Shown here: positions 40,171 through 51,793 of the stretch, in pieces
How the letters are laid out: each line of letters starts with the position of its first letter
How positions within the stretch are numbered: position 1 is the first letter of the stretch
Assembly (NCBI RefSeq): GCF_019925205.1
Contig: NC_083567.1
Coordinates: 6,386,001-6,450,000 of the forward strand
Reading direction: 5' to 3'
Origin: Metopolophium dirhodum
Lineage: Eukaryota; Arthropoda; Insecta; Hemiptera; Aphididae
DNA: 64,000 nucleotides
Made by a program: the position numbers and the translations under genes
The notes under the pieces: generated by a model
Databases searched by the model: none
Told to the model about the DNA's origin: nothing
What the model saw: the letters and a program-made list of their open reading frames with translations, nothing else

Positions 40171-41042
40171 ACTCGACCTGGCTGTCTCCGACGCCTTGTA
40201 CAGGGTGCACTTGTGAGGATGAACGATCGACCGTACCCCCTGCACTCGCTTGCAGCACATGCACCACGATGCACATTCAGCACTCGCACACGTGCATCAG
40301 ACAATATCATCGTTTGGAGTGCGACGCGCATACTTACCGAAAAAACAATTCCTCAACATTTTCCGAGGCCACTTAAAACTTAGGCCATGCAAATTGGAAT
40401 CCAGGGCTGTGTCTCGCTGCAAACGGCTGTATAGCTATGTCGCGCTCGCCGTTCGGTCACGCGGTGGCTGTGGCGCCTAACGTTTCGCGTTACGATCGAG
40501 CGCGTCCGCCGCGATACCGTTCATCCGGCGGCGGTGATGGTCATCTCCCGCACGCGTTCTCCGGCAACGGTGACGGTCGGCAACGCGTGCGTGTACCGTT
40601 ACCGCGGACGTCGTATATTTGATGACGACTATGATACGCGTCAACGATATACCGACGGGATCGCGTGGCCCGTGGTTCGAAGGTCTTTGTCGGCGGTGTA
40701 CGCGCCGAAAACAGCGAATAAGGAAAAAGAAAAAAAAAATCAATTAACGAATGCGACCTGAGTGTGACGACGGCGGCGGCGGCGGCGACATAACACCATG
40801 GGCGGAGGCGGTTCACACACTCGCGCGCGTGGGCAGGGGGAGTGCGCGACAAGGCAGCCGGCCAGCCGGACGGACGGACGGAATAGACGGACAGACGCGC
40901 GCGCTGGTACGGTTTCTACGAATGTTTTGGGGGCCGCGTTAGGCGCGCTCACTCGGCCATCGTTCGCTCGGCGACTGAGCTGCTTCTGGGCGCCCACCAG
41001 CTAAGCGGCGTTCGGCGACGCCGCCGGGATAATGCGCTCTCA

Positions 41043-41064
41043 CCGCCCGCCCGCCCGCCCGCCC
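41043..41064. repeat. (CCCG)n microsatellite
   Basis: Five tandem CCGC/CCCG tetramers inside the CpG-rich pocket. Confidence 0.9.
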
Positions 41065-41574
41065 ATAAACGTGCCCGCCCGCCTGCCCTAGCCCCTTCCA
41101 ACCGCGCGCGAGCGTTGGTGGCGCCGCCCGTGGTGGTCGCGCGCGCGCGCCGCCGAGGGGAAGACGGCCGCGCTCATATACCCGCCGAGCGCGTGTGGGT
41201 GTACGTATGTGTGTGAGTGAGCGCGCAGTGTAACACTGGTGTGGGTGTGCGGCGTGCGCGTCGGGGGTCTCTCATGCGCTTATCTCTGCTCCGGCTGCGG
41301 CGCTTACATATATATATATATATAAATGTATAAATACCCCGTACGCGCCTGACCTTAACCCACCCCTATCCACCGCCGCCGTTCGCATTCGCTTTTCCCT
41401 CCCTACGGCGTGCTGTCTCGCCGCCGTCATCGCGCCTTTCTCGCTCGCTCCATATCGCTCGCTAGCCACCACCGTCGAACACCCTTCTCTTCCGAAACGT
41501 CGTTTCAACCCCCTCTAATATATATATATATAATATACATTATGTACTATAATATATTATATATATCGCAGTCC

Positions 41575-41593
41575 ACCAGCCAGCCAGCCAGCC
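41575..41593. repeat. (CCAG)n microsatellite
   Basis: Four tandem CCAG units following a TA-rich block. Confidence 0.85.
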
Positions 41594-43706
41594 ACACGTC
41601 ATAAAGGACATTGGATAGTAATCTTCGTCCCACGCTAAAAATACCCACCCCATCCTGAGGTTTCCTCACCTGCGAAAAACCATGTCCACCGCACCAGATA
41701 CGCGGATATAATTTATTATATTATAATATATACAATTCCGCTGCCGTCGAGTAAGTATAATGTAGACTATATTATAATATAGGTATAGTATATATATATA
41801 TATAATATTTATGCGTTTTATATACGTATTGGGGGTAATTAATTTAGTTTTTTTTCCACGCCTTTTCCGCTGTTCGCTTTACGTCACGCGGTCTCTAATC
41901 TCTCCTCAGTCCGTGGTACGTCCCTATAGTGAGTGCACCGCTATATATATATGTATTATATGCATACGACTTTTGTTTAATATACATCCCCCCCCCCACC
42001 CTCGTATTACAGTTATGGGGGTAGTTCCGGGTATAGTACAATATTCTGTAGAGGGTTTTATGCGAGTACGCGACCTTTGACGCATATACTTAGACGCTAC
42101 GCACGCCTATCTACACCCGCGGCGAGCGACACACAATATGAAAACAACGCGCCGTACAATGCAATCGACCCTCATGGGGTTTTTGTGTTTTTTCCTTCCT
42201 ACTATATAATCACTCAGAACTTGCTAGTTTCGACCCATTGTCGATAATCATAATTGATAATATTATATATTAAGTATTCTATATTCGCGCGTTTTATGGA
42301 AACAATTATTATTATTTTACACTCAAAGTATAGGTATCAATATGTACCATACATACTATACATATACTGCAATATGTTACATTGTGTTGTCTATAATTTT
42401 ATGAATGGTACTTCAAAAAAAGAATCAACTCAAAAACCGCAACGATGCCTTCCCATTTTGAATTTTTTTATGATCAATACAACGCGTGTATAAATTATTA
42501 AGATAAGATAATATGTATAATTAAATAAATACGGACGTGTACGTTTACTATGCACGGTTAGAAAACTGGAAAATAGAATAAAATGACACTGTAAGTCGTA
42601 ATTACGTAGTAAACTTATAAAACATTTTCATTTACAGATCATGTGTTTTTGATTATCGATACCGAACTTTCACCAAAATAAATTAACTTATAAACAATAT
42701 TTTTCTATCTTCGAGAAATAATCAAAATTCGGCTTTGACCGAGGATTCACAAATTATTACGTATAGTGATATATTTCGACCACTCTGATCGAAGTTAATG
42801 AACTTTGTTTGTCAACCCTATTCAAAAATTAAGAGGGCTGATGGTGAAATAAAAATCATTTAATTCAACGTCAAAGTTGTGTACGATTTTCCAAAGATCC
42901 GCTAATATACACTCTTCCGCAAATTATATTACTATATATTATATTTATTGGGTAAAAAATCTGTGAGATAATTACTGAAAATCATAAAGTAAAAATAAAA
43001 TAATAGCATAATAGGTATAGGTACTATTAATATATTTAAAAGTTTGAACTGAGTATATTGTTATTTTAATTTTTAATAATAAGTAGGTACCAACATTAAT
43101 AATTATGATATAAATGTCAATTGGTACATAGATTTAATAATATGCTATTATATACATATGCATTATACATACTGTGTATACTATATCTATTATACATGAT
43201 AAATTATTACTATGATTTGTAAGTGTTAAATGTGTTAAATTAATTCATTTACCTATGCTTAATTAGAAATTACACAAATATTTCAAAAATCGTACGTAGC
43301 CACGTAGGTATACCTATGTGGATATATAATCTGTTATTATATATTTTCTTAATAATTTTTTTTCATTTATGAGGAATTAAAATGTCACTATTTTTCTATT
43401 ATTTATTTTGGCATCTACAGAGCGGGCTATGCGTATTATTTCTGAATAATTCAATTCCATACTCTACAAAAGAAATCATTTATTGCTGCTAGAATTATCC
43501 ATGTATACAAATCTATAAATATTTTTATTAAATATTACCTAACTCTATGAATCAAAATCCTGTACCTTATACCTATCATATAAAACTTCTTACGAAATCG
43601 ACTAACTTTTAGAATTTTTTTTTAACGGGTAGCCTTCAAGTCTAGATTTGGGAAATCGTTCTAGACATGTATCTAATAGATCAAAATATGTGTAAACAAT
43701 TTTTAA

Positions 43707-44006
43707 GGGTCCGTGTAGTTGGCCGCACAATGTCAAAATGTTGGCTCTAAATTTTGTCAATAATTTGTAAGTCATTTGTAAGTATTTGTAAGCATAATTT
43801 GGTAATTTGTAAGTACAGCAGTTTTCAATTATCCTCAAAAGCTTAAATTATGGCTAACTTCCGCGAAACTGGTCGTGATTTAAACTTTTGAGGATAATTG
43901 AAAACGGCTGTACTTACAAATTACCAAATTGTGCTTACAAATACTTACAAATGACTTACAAATTATTGACAAAATTTTGAAATTGTGCAGCCAACTTCAC
44001 GGACCT
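43707..44006. mobile_element. 300-bp foldback MITE with 9-bp target-site duplication (Mutator-like)
   Basis: Arms of about 130-140 bp form a near-perfect inverted repeat: left end GGGTCCGTGTAGTTGG, right end (reversed) AGGTCCGTGAAGTTGG. AATTTTTAA flanks both sides exactly (43698-43706 and 44007-44015). A 9-bp duplication with long terminal inverted repeats is the Mutator-like signature. Each arm carries about four TTTGTAAG octamers, and the left arm has about ten extra bases (GTTGGCTCTA). The loop is about 30 bases. There is no coding capacity. Confidence 0.88.
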
Positions 44007-44015
44007 AATTTTTAA

Positions 44016-46508
44016 TGCTACAATTAAAAATAATAATATCTGAAACAATAAATTCTTGTTATATATTTTTTCCAATAAATTAAATATTAAAATAAGTATA
44101 ATACATGTTGTATAGTAAATATATTATATTCGATAAACAATATATTAATGAATCAATATAGAATTTCATAACTATTTAATTAATCTACTATACTACTAAA
44201 CTATAAGTTCGACTTGGGTTCTAACGACTCTTGTTTGTATTAATTAATAATTTATAGTCTGTGTTATAACTATATTATTATTCATATGTTTTCCTCAAAA
44301 TCAATATTTTAATTTGGAAAATTAATGCTGCCTGTTAATATTATTATTCGTAGTATAAATAAACAATAGAAACAAAAAAATAACAATATTAAAAATATAT
44401 AGATTTTTCACTGACATGATACCTATTATTATTTTTTATTAAAACATGAAATTGTAAATTCCTAATGCAGTAAAAATTTTTTTTTTTGGAGGACGTAGTG
44501 GCCGAGTGGACTAAAGTCACCGGTTCGAATCTCGGTCACGGGCGGCACTTCTCTCCGAGCAGACATCCGGGCATGGCAGAAACCCACGGATGCCCAATTG
44601 AAATTCTGGCAAACCCAAAAAACACGTGTTTACCAAAATCTACAGTACCTTCCCCACAGTTTAAACAACCACCCAAAATCGCCACGGGCTGATCAAAAAA
44701 AAAGAAAATGTTCAGAATACAACAACATTTACAATTAAATGAAATTGAATTATTCAAAAGCAAAAAGTATAATTGATGATTACGAATAATATGATACATT
44801 CGATGATCATGAAGACATTAAATATTAAGTATAGGTACTATTTCAATTCATTGCGCCGTAATTAGGTGTCCGAATTTCTCTTCTCAAAACTGTTATACAC
44901 TTATATACTTGAACACGCGCGAGTTCCTACCTAATCAAGACATGTCGTTATACATAATATATATATATATATATTAAATACGATCGTCTTTGGAATCGCT
45001 TTAGGTCTTTTTTTTACCATTATTTTAAAAATGATAATAGTTTTAACATATAGGTACTTGCAAAATAAGCACAATAATTCTTACATCCGAAATCGGCTGA
45101 AAATCAAGTGCAACATTACATTATAATAATATTTTTGACACGTTTTTACTATTCTAACGAATACCTAATCTAGCATGATACATGAATTAAAAACCGGATT
45201 AAAGTTTTCATTCCGAAAAACGTTCCGCATTCAATCGATACAAGTGCGGCGATGGCGGCGAATTAAATCTTTAAATTTCGTTTCCTGCGAGCATTCGTCG
45301 TATATAGTCGTGTTTTGTTTTTTATTAGGAGTGGTTCCATATTATATACAGTCTTTCACGTATAGTAATAAGGCAACGGGCAATGTCAAGCGACGTTCTA
45401 CTGCAGTGATGGATCTGGACGTCGTTTAAGTACTACCCGAGCTAACCCCCTTCTTGACCTATCGATTTATTATATAGGATTTTCCTCACAGAATAGACGC
45501 CTGCGGTGAACATTATTTCTCGTTGTTGCCTTCAATTGTGATTTCGTTAGTTTACCGGTTTTTTTTTTTTAAATCTGGCCGTGCCATTTTCTCGACATAT
45601 ACGCCGCGTGCTATATAATATGTACCACCGCTTTATTTATTAGATAAAAACAAAATACCATCATCAACGTACTTTCCCAATCGCGGTTATGTGCCGCACA
45701 CAGGTACTCGCGGGTTTTCATTCGTCAGAGGTTTTTTTCGTGACTGTCAGTATATCTTTTTTCACCTCGTCTTTTATATTATGTATATTTATTTTATAAT
45801 GTACAACGTCGACGCTCAGTACACAATGGAAACTTCCATTATATTGTATTGTAAACACGACGCTGCATTCAACAACGTTAACCGAACATATTATTATGTA
45901 TTTGTTGAAATATCGTAGTATAATTATTATTGAGCTGTAAAAATAAAACCGCAATGAAAACATTTCTAAACGCGTGTTTATTCCAAAATCCCAATATACC
46001 CCGTAAGCCGCAGCCAATCGTTATTTTTCGATTTTGTCATATTATTACATATTATAATCTACTTGCATTTACCATACAGACGAGCCGGTCTAAATAAAAC
46101 GCACAAATTAAGTAAATTCATGAAACGTTTTACATCGAATCTTGGCTACATCTGCGATATGAAGTGAATCATTATTCATTAGTTTATATTCATATTCAAA
46201 TTATGTTTTTAATTTTGTCAACCGTTTTAATAAACGTTTCTAAATTTAATAGATTAGTATTAAAACCACAAACAGAAGTACAAAAAAAAATAGGCCCCTA
46301 TATATTATGATAAGTGATAACATATATAATACTTCTCTCTACTATGTTATTATTGGAGCGGTGCCAAATAAAACAATGAAATAGTTGATCCTTATTTATT
46401 GGCTTTTTGGAATGTATTTATTTTATAATTCAGAACACTTATCGTCTTTCGGCGGTATGACGATTAGATTAAAAAAACCACGAATTAAGTATATATAATA
46501 TATATATA
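44016..46508. other. Inter-element DNA, no recognised gene
   Basis: Apart from the SINE at 44488-44709 this stretch is A+T-rich with moderately CpG-containing segments at 45.17-45.76 kb. Open frames there (for example 45175-45429) show no domain, no repeat origin and no convincing splice context. Confidence 0.5.
44488..44709 (+). mobile_element. tRNA-derived SINE
   Basis: The head has an A-box-like TGGCCGAGTGG at 44499-44509 (as in tRNA-Ser/Leu) and a perfect B box GGTTCGAATCT at 44522-44532. Only about 12 bases lie between them, so the anticodon region is missing. A tRNA-unrelated body follows, ending CGCCACGGGCTGATC and an A-rich tail (from 44695). The poly-T before 44488 and the A tail make a target-site duplication impossible to define. 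It would need an unlinked LINE reverse transcriptase to move. Confidence 0.8.
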
Positions 46509-46509
46509 T

Positions 46510-46904
46510 CGTACTGTCAGTACAAGAGGGCCGTATATCTAAAAAGGTAAATTGTTCAGGAGAGCGTTTTTAAGATTCAATAGCTTATAAAAATGAGTGA
46601 GTTATCTTCAGCCAGATATAAGTATAACAAATTTTATTCAAAAGGCCGTATTTCATTATGCGGCGGTATTGTTCTAAATAGTTATATTTAGGAGGCCACA
46701 TTTCGTTTTACGGCTTTATTATTATCAACTACCTATAAAACTGGTTCAGTGCAATAAGTTTATTTCATTAATAGTAAATTTAATAATATAGTAACATAGA
46801 TCGCGCCACTCTATAAAAATAGAGAAAAAAAATACGAATTCAGAGATACCAAAACCTTAAAATTTAAAAATTTCGATATACGGCCCTCTTGTACTGACAG
46901 TGCG
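46510..46904. mobile_element. Non-autonomous inverted-repeat element inserted in a TA-rich tract
   Basis: Ends CGTACTGTCAGTACAAGAGG then GCCGTATATC, and the reverse complement at 46875-46904 with one mismatch: about 30-bp terminal inverted repeats. Both sides are (TA)n, so the target duplication (perhaps TA) cannot be read. The interior repeats GGCCGTATTTC/GGCCACATTTCG-like words. The superfamily is not assigned. A decayed relative lies at 37400-37666. Confidence 0.82.
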
Positions 46905-47566
46905 ATATATATATATATATATGAGTAACGCAAGACGTCGTCTTCAATTTACAATGTATGGGTAAATATTATGTATGACATAATAATAACAGTTGTATAT
47001 ACACCAAGTCTAGGTAAAAATCACCATTTTCAAATTAATCCATAGTAAAAATAACCACTAGGAGGACGAATTGAAAATAAGTAGGTACTACCAGATAAAA
47101 TGTAAATACGAGTATCCCCCGACTGGTTAAACTCACCTGGGTTGTGCAAATTACCAATTAATGGCTGTGGTTTTATATTATATTAACAATTCTGGTGTTA
47201 AAATAATAAGTACCTACTTCTAAATCCTTGACGATAAATCGACGTTCAAATTTGTATAACATTTTTGTTACATCTTCAAATTTTATAAGTGGGGATGTAT
47301 TCCTTTAGGAATGTGCCTACATTAAGTTACGTTAAATTATGACCAAAGCACCAGCAACCCATGTTCGAAGTGAATTAAAATTAGTGGTGAGGTGAAGCCG
47401 TGGAGGGTAGCCAGTGTACTACTAATCCAGTTAATTCCTACCTACATTAACTATGTGTTTTCATAAGCTTCGATACAGCTGTTATCAGTGTTGTTCTGTA
47501 ATGTTATCGATCTCAGTTATTAGTGATTATAGTGATTACCCACTGGCTACTTGAACCTATAACTAT

Positions 47567-47670
47567 TATATTTTTATAAATGGCATGAAATTATATTTTC
47601 ATAGATGTTGGGATATTATATTTTTATAGATGGCATAAAGTTATATATTTTTAGATGAAGTAAAATTATA
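47567..47670. repeat. Degenerate tandem repeat of about 30 bp
   Basis: About three to four imperfect copies of a unit resembling TATATTTTTATAGATGGCAT, directly before the TTAA-flanked element. Confidence 0.6.
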
Positions 47671-47681
47671 TATTTGGTGAC

Positions 47682-48118
47682 TTAAGGGGATTCGATACCG
47701 TGGTTTTCTGTTTTTGTCTAACACACGCGTGACATAGTATTTTAGACGTGTTCTTTTGCCAAATATACCAATTGATATAACGAAGCGATAAGAATTCTGA
47801 AAACAGATTTGAAGTTTTCGTCAAGTCTACTTGAAATTGACTTTCCCACATTTTTGATATTATCCCTCAAATTCTTAAAAATGTCATATTAAAAAAGAGT
47901 ATTTAAAAATTGTTCTATTTTAATTTTTGAAGAAATTAAAATCAAAAAATCGAAAATGTGGGAAAGTTGATTTCAAGTAGATTTGATGAAAAATTCAAAT
48001 CTGTTTTCAGAATTCTTATCGCTTCGTTATATCAATTGGTATTTTTGGCAAAAAAACACGTCTAAATACTATGTTGTGTTAGACAAAAACAGTAAAACAC
48101 GGTATCGAATCCCCTTAA
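47682..48118. mobile_element. TTAA-flanked foldback MITE, 429 bp plus duplications
   Basis: TTAA at 47682-47685 and 48115-48118 flanks arms of about 170 bp that begin GGGGATTCGATACCGTG on both sides. A TTAA target site and duplication is the piggyBac signature, though the superfamily is inferred from the target only. The two arms produce mirror-image open frames with the same peptide (FSEFLSLRYINWY...); these are not genes. Confidence 0.85.
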
Positions 48119-48590
48119 TGTTGTTTCAGTCTACTGAATTATGGTGTCAACATTTAGATAAGAAAATATTTTTTATAAAACATCGTTTATAATCTGTATT
48201 ATAATATCTACAAATTATGAAAATAATTAATTTTTCAAGATCTATAAGAGGTTTGGATAATTTTAAACAAAATAAGTAATGGGATGAATTATGAAATTAT
48301 TGCTATACGAAGCGGAAAGATTGCATCCCATCAAAATGTTTGTCTAATATGTTTATGGTTTTAATTTTTCAAAATTAAATTGTTTTTGTTGGCATTTATT
48401 TAAATGTAAAATAATAATATGTTATATATTTGCTTTTCTATTAATTCATATAAAATCCATTAGATTCGACTTTAGAAACATAAAATAATAGTAATTATTA
48501 AAATGTATAATAATATAATAAACTTATAATCCAACTTATATCAAAAATAAAAATATACTTCATTCTTATTAGGTATTACGGAGGCATAAA

Positions 48591-48962
48591 ACGAGGAAAA
48601 AATGTCATCTCGTTCACACAACATAACTTCTCGATTGAATGACGAAAATTGTTTTGTTTGTACGACAAAACATAATAGATATAACGATATAATTTTCTTG
48701 TTGTCTCTAGATAATTTCTTGTTATCAAGACAAAACGTTATTATTTATTAGCCCCCCTCCCCTCTATTTTTATTGGGCACATTTTATGTAGAATCAAATT
48801 TAGAGTGAAGACGATCATCTTGTACAAAAGTCTACAAAGCTTATCAGTAATTAGCTGGTATTTACGAACGAGAAATCATCTAGTGCGAAGTGCTAACAAG
48901 AAAATGTTGTCAATCAATTGAGAAGTTAAGTTGTCAGAATGAGATGTAATTTTTTTCCTCGT
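48591..48962. mobile_element. 372-bp foldback element, unclassified
   Basis: Left end ACGAGGAAAAAATGTCATCT and right end (reversed) ACGAGGAAAAAAATTACATC continue as a diverged inverted repeat of about 60-80 bp, sharing ACTTCTC.ATTGA.TGAC. No clear target-site duplication could be read. Confidence 0.65.
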
Positions 48963-49289
48963 GATAATCACCAGTTGGCCCTTTACGTTTCAGCATATTA
49001 TAGATAATATAGATTTTAATTATTTTGCTTTTAATAAATTAAACGATGCGCATAATCAGCAATAACAACCGTGTATAATATAGTTCTATAGTTTGAAATG
49101 TTGTAGTATATTATAGGTATATGGTTCAATATTGTAATGCTGTAATCCGTCTATTTTGCACATTTCAATTTCTACCTCCGTGAACGACCGATGAATACGC
49201 TCATACAATAACTTCTGGTTAAAATATCAATAAAAAAAAAAAATAAAGTTTAATTTCTTCATTTTTCTTATATAGGTAGGTATATTTTA

Positions 49290-49830
49290 CCAATTGAAAT
49301 CGGGCACGTTGCCCGCACGTGATTAAATTTTCCGCTGAAAATTCAATGGCAACGATGACCTTTTACTACACCACAGGCATCGAGAGGCCCGGGGTCGCGT
49401 CTACAATACTGTCTATATATATAGTGGTCCGAACTTGTGAGTCCGGGGACGAGGGATGCTGCGTGCGTAATGAAGTGTGTATCGCGGGGGCGGCGTATAC
49501 AACACACCGGCTGCAGCACCGTGGCGGCGAGATGGACCGCTGTCATTATATATACGGCGTGAAATAATGAAATGAGGTTTTAGAACGATTGCCGCGATTA
49601 CGGTCTCGGTTGCTGTATACCATATTCGCCACCACCGCCACCAAGCGTATTGTAAACGCGTGAACGGATACGAGCCAATTACTCGAAATTAAATTTCACG
49701 CGGGCAAAACTGCGCGCAGAGAGAAGAAAAATCGATTTTCGCCGTATATTATCGTTTTTAACGCCGCGTCGATTCGGAAAAACTCGTCATCGGGGTGTAT
49801 ATGTCTGCGATACACGCCACGGTTTTGTAA
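49290..49830. promoter_or_regulatory. CpG-rich pocket, no recognised gene
   Basis: Dense in CG steps (for example GGCCCGGGGTCGCGTC near 49387 and ACGCCGCGTCGATTCGG near 49761), with no repeat origin that I can see. An open frame at 49319-49567 has no recognisable domain. It could be a promoter, an enhancer or a non-coding exon. Confidence 0.28.
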
Positions 49831-50863
49831 TTATTTAACAGTAATTACCTATGCTATATAAAAATAAAATAAAACAACTAACGTATAATACATAGGTAGG
49901 TAAAACACAATACATATATAATATTAAATATACCTACAATATACAAATACAAAATACAAATACATTAAATACATTATAAGTATACTGCATTTTTACTATG
50001 GATAAATTATTTTTTTTAAACCATATAATATTAATTTTTATGGTACATAATTTATTTCAATCGGCTATAGAAATCTCTAGAGACTTACCATTAAAATATA
50101 TTGTCTTACTAATAAAAAAAGGTACGTTCTCATTATTTATTTGGGGGCTCCATAAAATGTTCTACTCATGGACTATCTGCTACCATAAATTTATTAATTT
50201 AAAAATAACAGCTATGATGTGTTGGAAAATCATATTGAAAAACTACAACCAATAAATTATTAGGTACCATAGTTAATTTTTAATTTATTAATTAGAATTT
50301 TAATTGTATTTGGTATCTATTTCTTTTATATATAATACTTGTTATTAAATTGTATTTTTACGCAGCAAGACAGACACAAACGCTGAAATATATTTATTTT
50401 TGTTACTACTAATATTGAAAAAGTGCTTGTTGAGTACGCGTGGTTGAAGCAAAACTTCTTAACCGAGTGTACAAAATAATAGCTCGTAACGTTCGGTATC
50501 ACAGTCGAATATTAGGTTTGTATTGAAATAAAATAAAATAATAACATTTTTAATTGAAATTACTTTATTGTTATTATCATTTATCATACAAATATAAGAC
50601 AAAGATTATTATTTATTACCATAGTAATCATAGTTTCGTGACGACCGACCGTGACGGGCGATAATTTATTTTATTTTTTTTTCGTATACCCTCAGTAAAG
50701 GAGTTTCACTTTTAAAGGTCATGTGACATGTTCATACTTCAATCGGTGCCACTCTATTAAAGTATATCATATTAGGTGTTATATACTCAGGGATCACCAC
50801 CATCTAAAAATATTTGAAAAGATTGCAAATGGATAATTATTTCAACCAAAATATACCAATATT

Positions 50864-51157
50864 TTGTCAATCATACCGTTGGACCTGATAACGCGATAAG
50901 ACTTCTGAAATTCAAACTGATTTGAATTCGTAAATATATATATTTGAGATCGAGGTCAATTTTTTAAAATCATTTTCCTAAACTCCTATACATTTTTTGT
51001 TTGAATATTTAAAATTTACAACATTTTAAATGTTGATTGTTCGAAAATTAAATATCTTAAAATGTGTTCTGATCGATATCAAATAAACATATTAACGAAT
51101 TAAAATCAGTTTTCAGAAGTCTTATCGCGTTATCAGGTCCATCGGTAGGATTGACAA
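50864..51157. mobile_element. Foldback element related to the 47.7-kb element
   Basis: Left arm TTGTCAATCATACCGTTGG then ACCTGATAACGCGATAAG; the right arm is its reverse complement with few changes, total arm about 100 bp. It shares the module GATAAGA.TTCTGAAA...GATTTGAATT with 47682-48118. The true ends may lie further out (a CCAAAATATACCAAT stretch just left also matches the 47.7-kb element). Confidence 0.7.
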
Positions 51158-51179
51158 GAAGTACATATACAAATGAGCA

Positions 51180-51593
51180 CAGTGGCGTCATTTTGGAGGG
51201 TGGCAGGGTGGACATTTACGCTCCTTGTCATTAGTGGGCCGCTGTCGGGCGTGTAGGGTATGAGCTAGTTTTGGGCCTTGATATAGTAGCTAATATATTT
51301 TATTATATTTTATTCTACATATTATGTATTAATTATTTAGTCTATGTTTTCCCTCAAAAAAATGGATTATTTATGTCTATGATAGTAACCAGTAACAACT
51401 AACTACGGTTATCTTAGATAACCGTGATAGTAACTATAGTAAGTATAAAATTATGTAAAAAGGCTATTTATGTATTGAGATAAAAATGCAATTGTAAACT
51501 AATGTAATTGTTAGCGAGCGGTTTTTTTTCAGTTTTATTATGGGCCGATCAAAAATGTTGTCCCCTTGTTCAAAAACTGAAATGACGCCACTA
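51180..51593. mobile_element. 414-bp hAT-like MITE
   Basis: Left end CAGTGGCGTCATTTTGG and right end TGAAATGACGCCACTA are inverted repeats. Flanks AATGAGCA (51172-51179) and ATTAAGCA (51594-51601) could be a diverged 8-bp duplication (six of eight match). It lies only 22 bp from the preceding foldback element. Confidence 0.7.
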
Positions 51594-51793
51594 ATTAAGC
51601 ATTAATTGTTTACCGTTCACGCGCCAAACGCCGTGGCCGTGACTTATACGTCCGCGTGTGGGAGCGCTGCGCTATTTTTTTTACATACAGTCACACATAC
51701 TAATGATCACTTACTACGCACACATTTACAAAACCCGCATGCATACAATTTGAAAATTTTGAACTCCCTAAAAACTGTCTGTTTGCAAACCTT

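Larger units (their letters stand above)
39950..42120. promoter_or_regulatory. Strong G+C/CpG-rich pocket, candidate promoter or first-exon region
   Basis: By far the most G+C-rich part of the window, densest from 40.43 to 41.30 kb, with many CG steps, (CCCG)5 at 41043-41064, runs of GCGCGCGC near 41140, and TA-rich blocks at both sides (40018-40034, 41309-41325, 41518-41535). In an A+T-rich insect genome such islands often mark promoters or 5' UTRs of developmental genes. Overlapping open frames in all six phases come from the low stop-codon density and show no recognisable domain. No transcript direction can be fixed. Confidence 0.35.
38153..43697. other. Region between the nested hAT-like element and the MITE cluster, no recognised gene
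   Basis: 38.2-39.9 kb is plain A+T-rich DNA in which I see nothing. 39.9-42.1 kb is the CpG-rich pocket described separately. 42.1-43.7 kb is again A+T-rich with no feature I can name. Confidence 0.6.

Noticed and set aside
40034..41508. Many long open frames in all six phases around 40-41.5 kb
   Set aside because: Expected in G+C-rich, stop-poor DNA; they overlap one another, cross CA and CCCG repeats and encode low-complexity Arg/Pro/His/Thr strings.
43602..43838. Minus-strand 78-codon open frame
   Set aside because: Mostly the left arm of the foldback MITE, with TTTGTAAG repeats read as repeated Tyr/Lys-Leu peptides.
44486..44692. Plus-strand 68-codon open frame, and the possibility of a genuine tRNA-Ser/Leu gene at 44488-44540
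   Set aside because: The A and B boxes are too close, no anticodon arm or matching acceptor stem is present, and a SINE body with an A tail follows.
47666..48192. Two open frames encoding the same peptide on opposite strands (a possible duplicated gene)
   Set aside because: They are the two arms of one inverted-repeat element.
49319..49567. 82-codon plus-strand frame with several cysteines
   Set aside because: No recognisable secreted or zinc-binding pattern and no splice or signal-peptide support; G+C-rich by-product.
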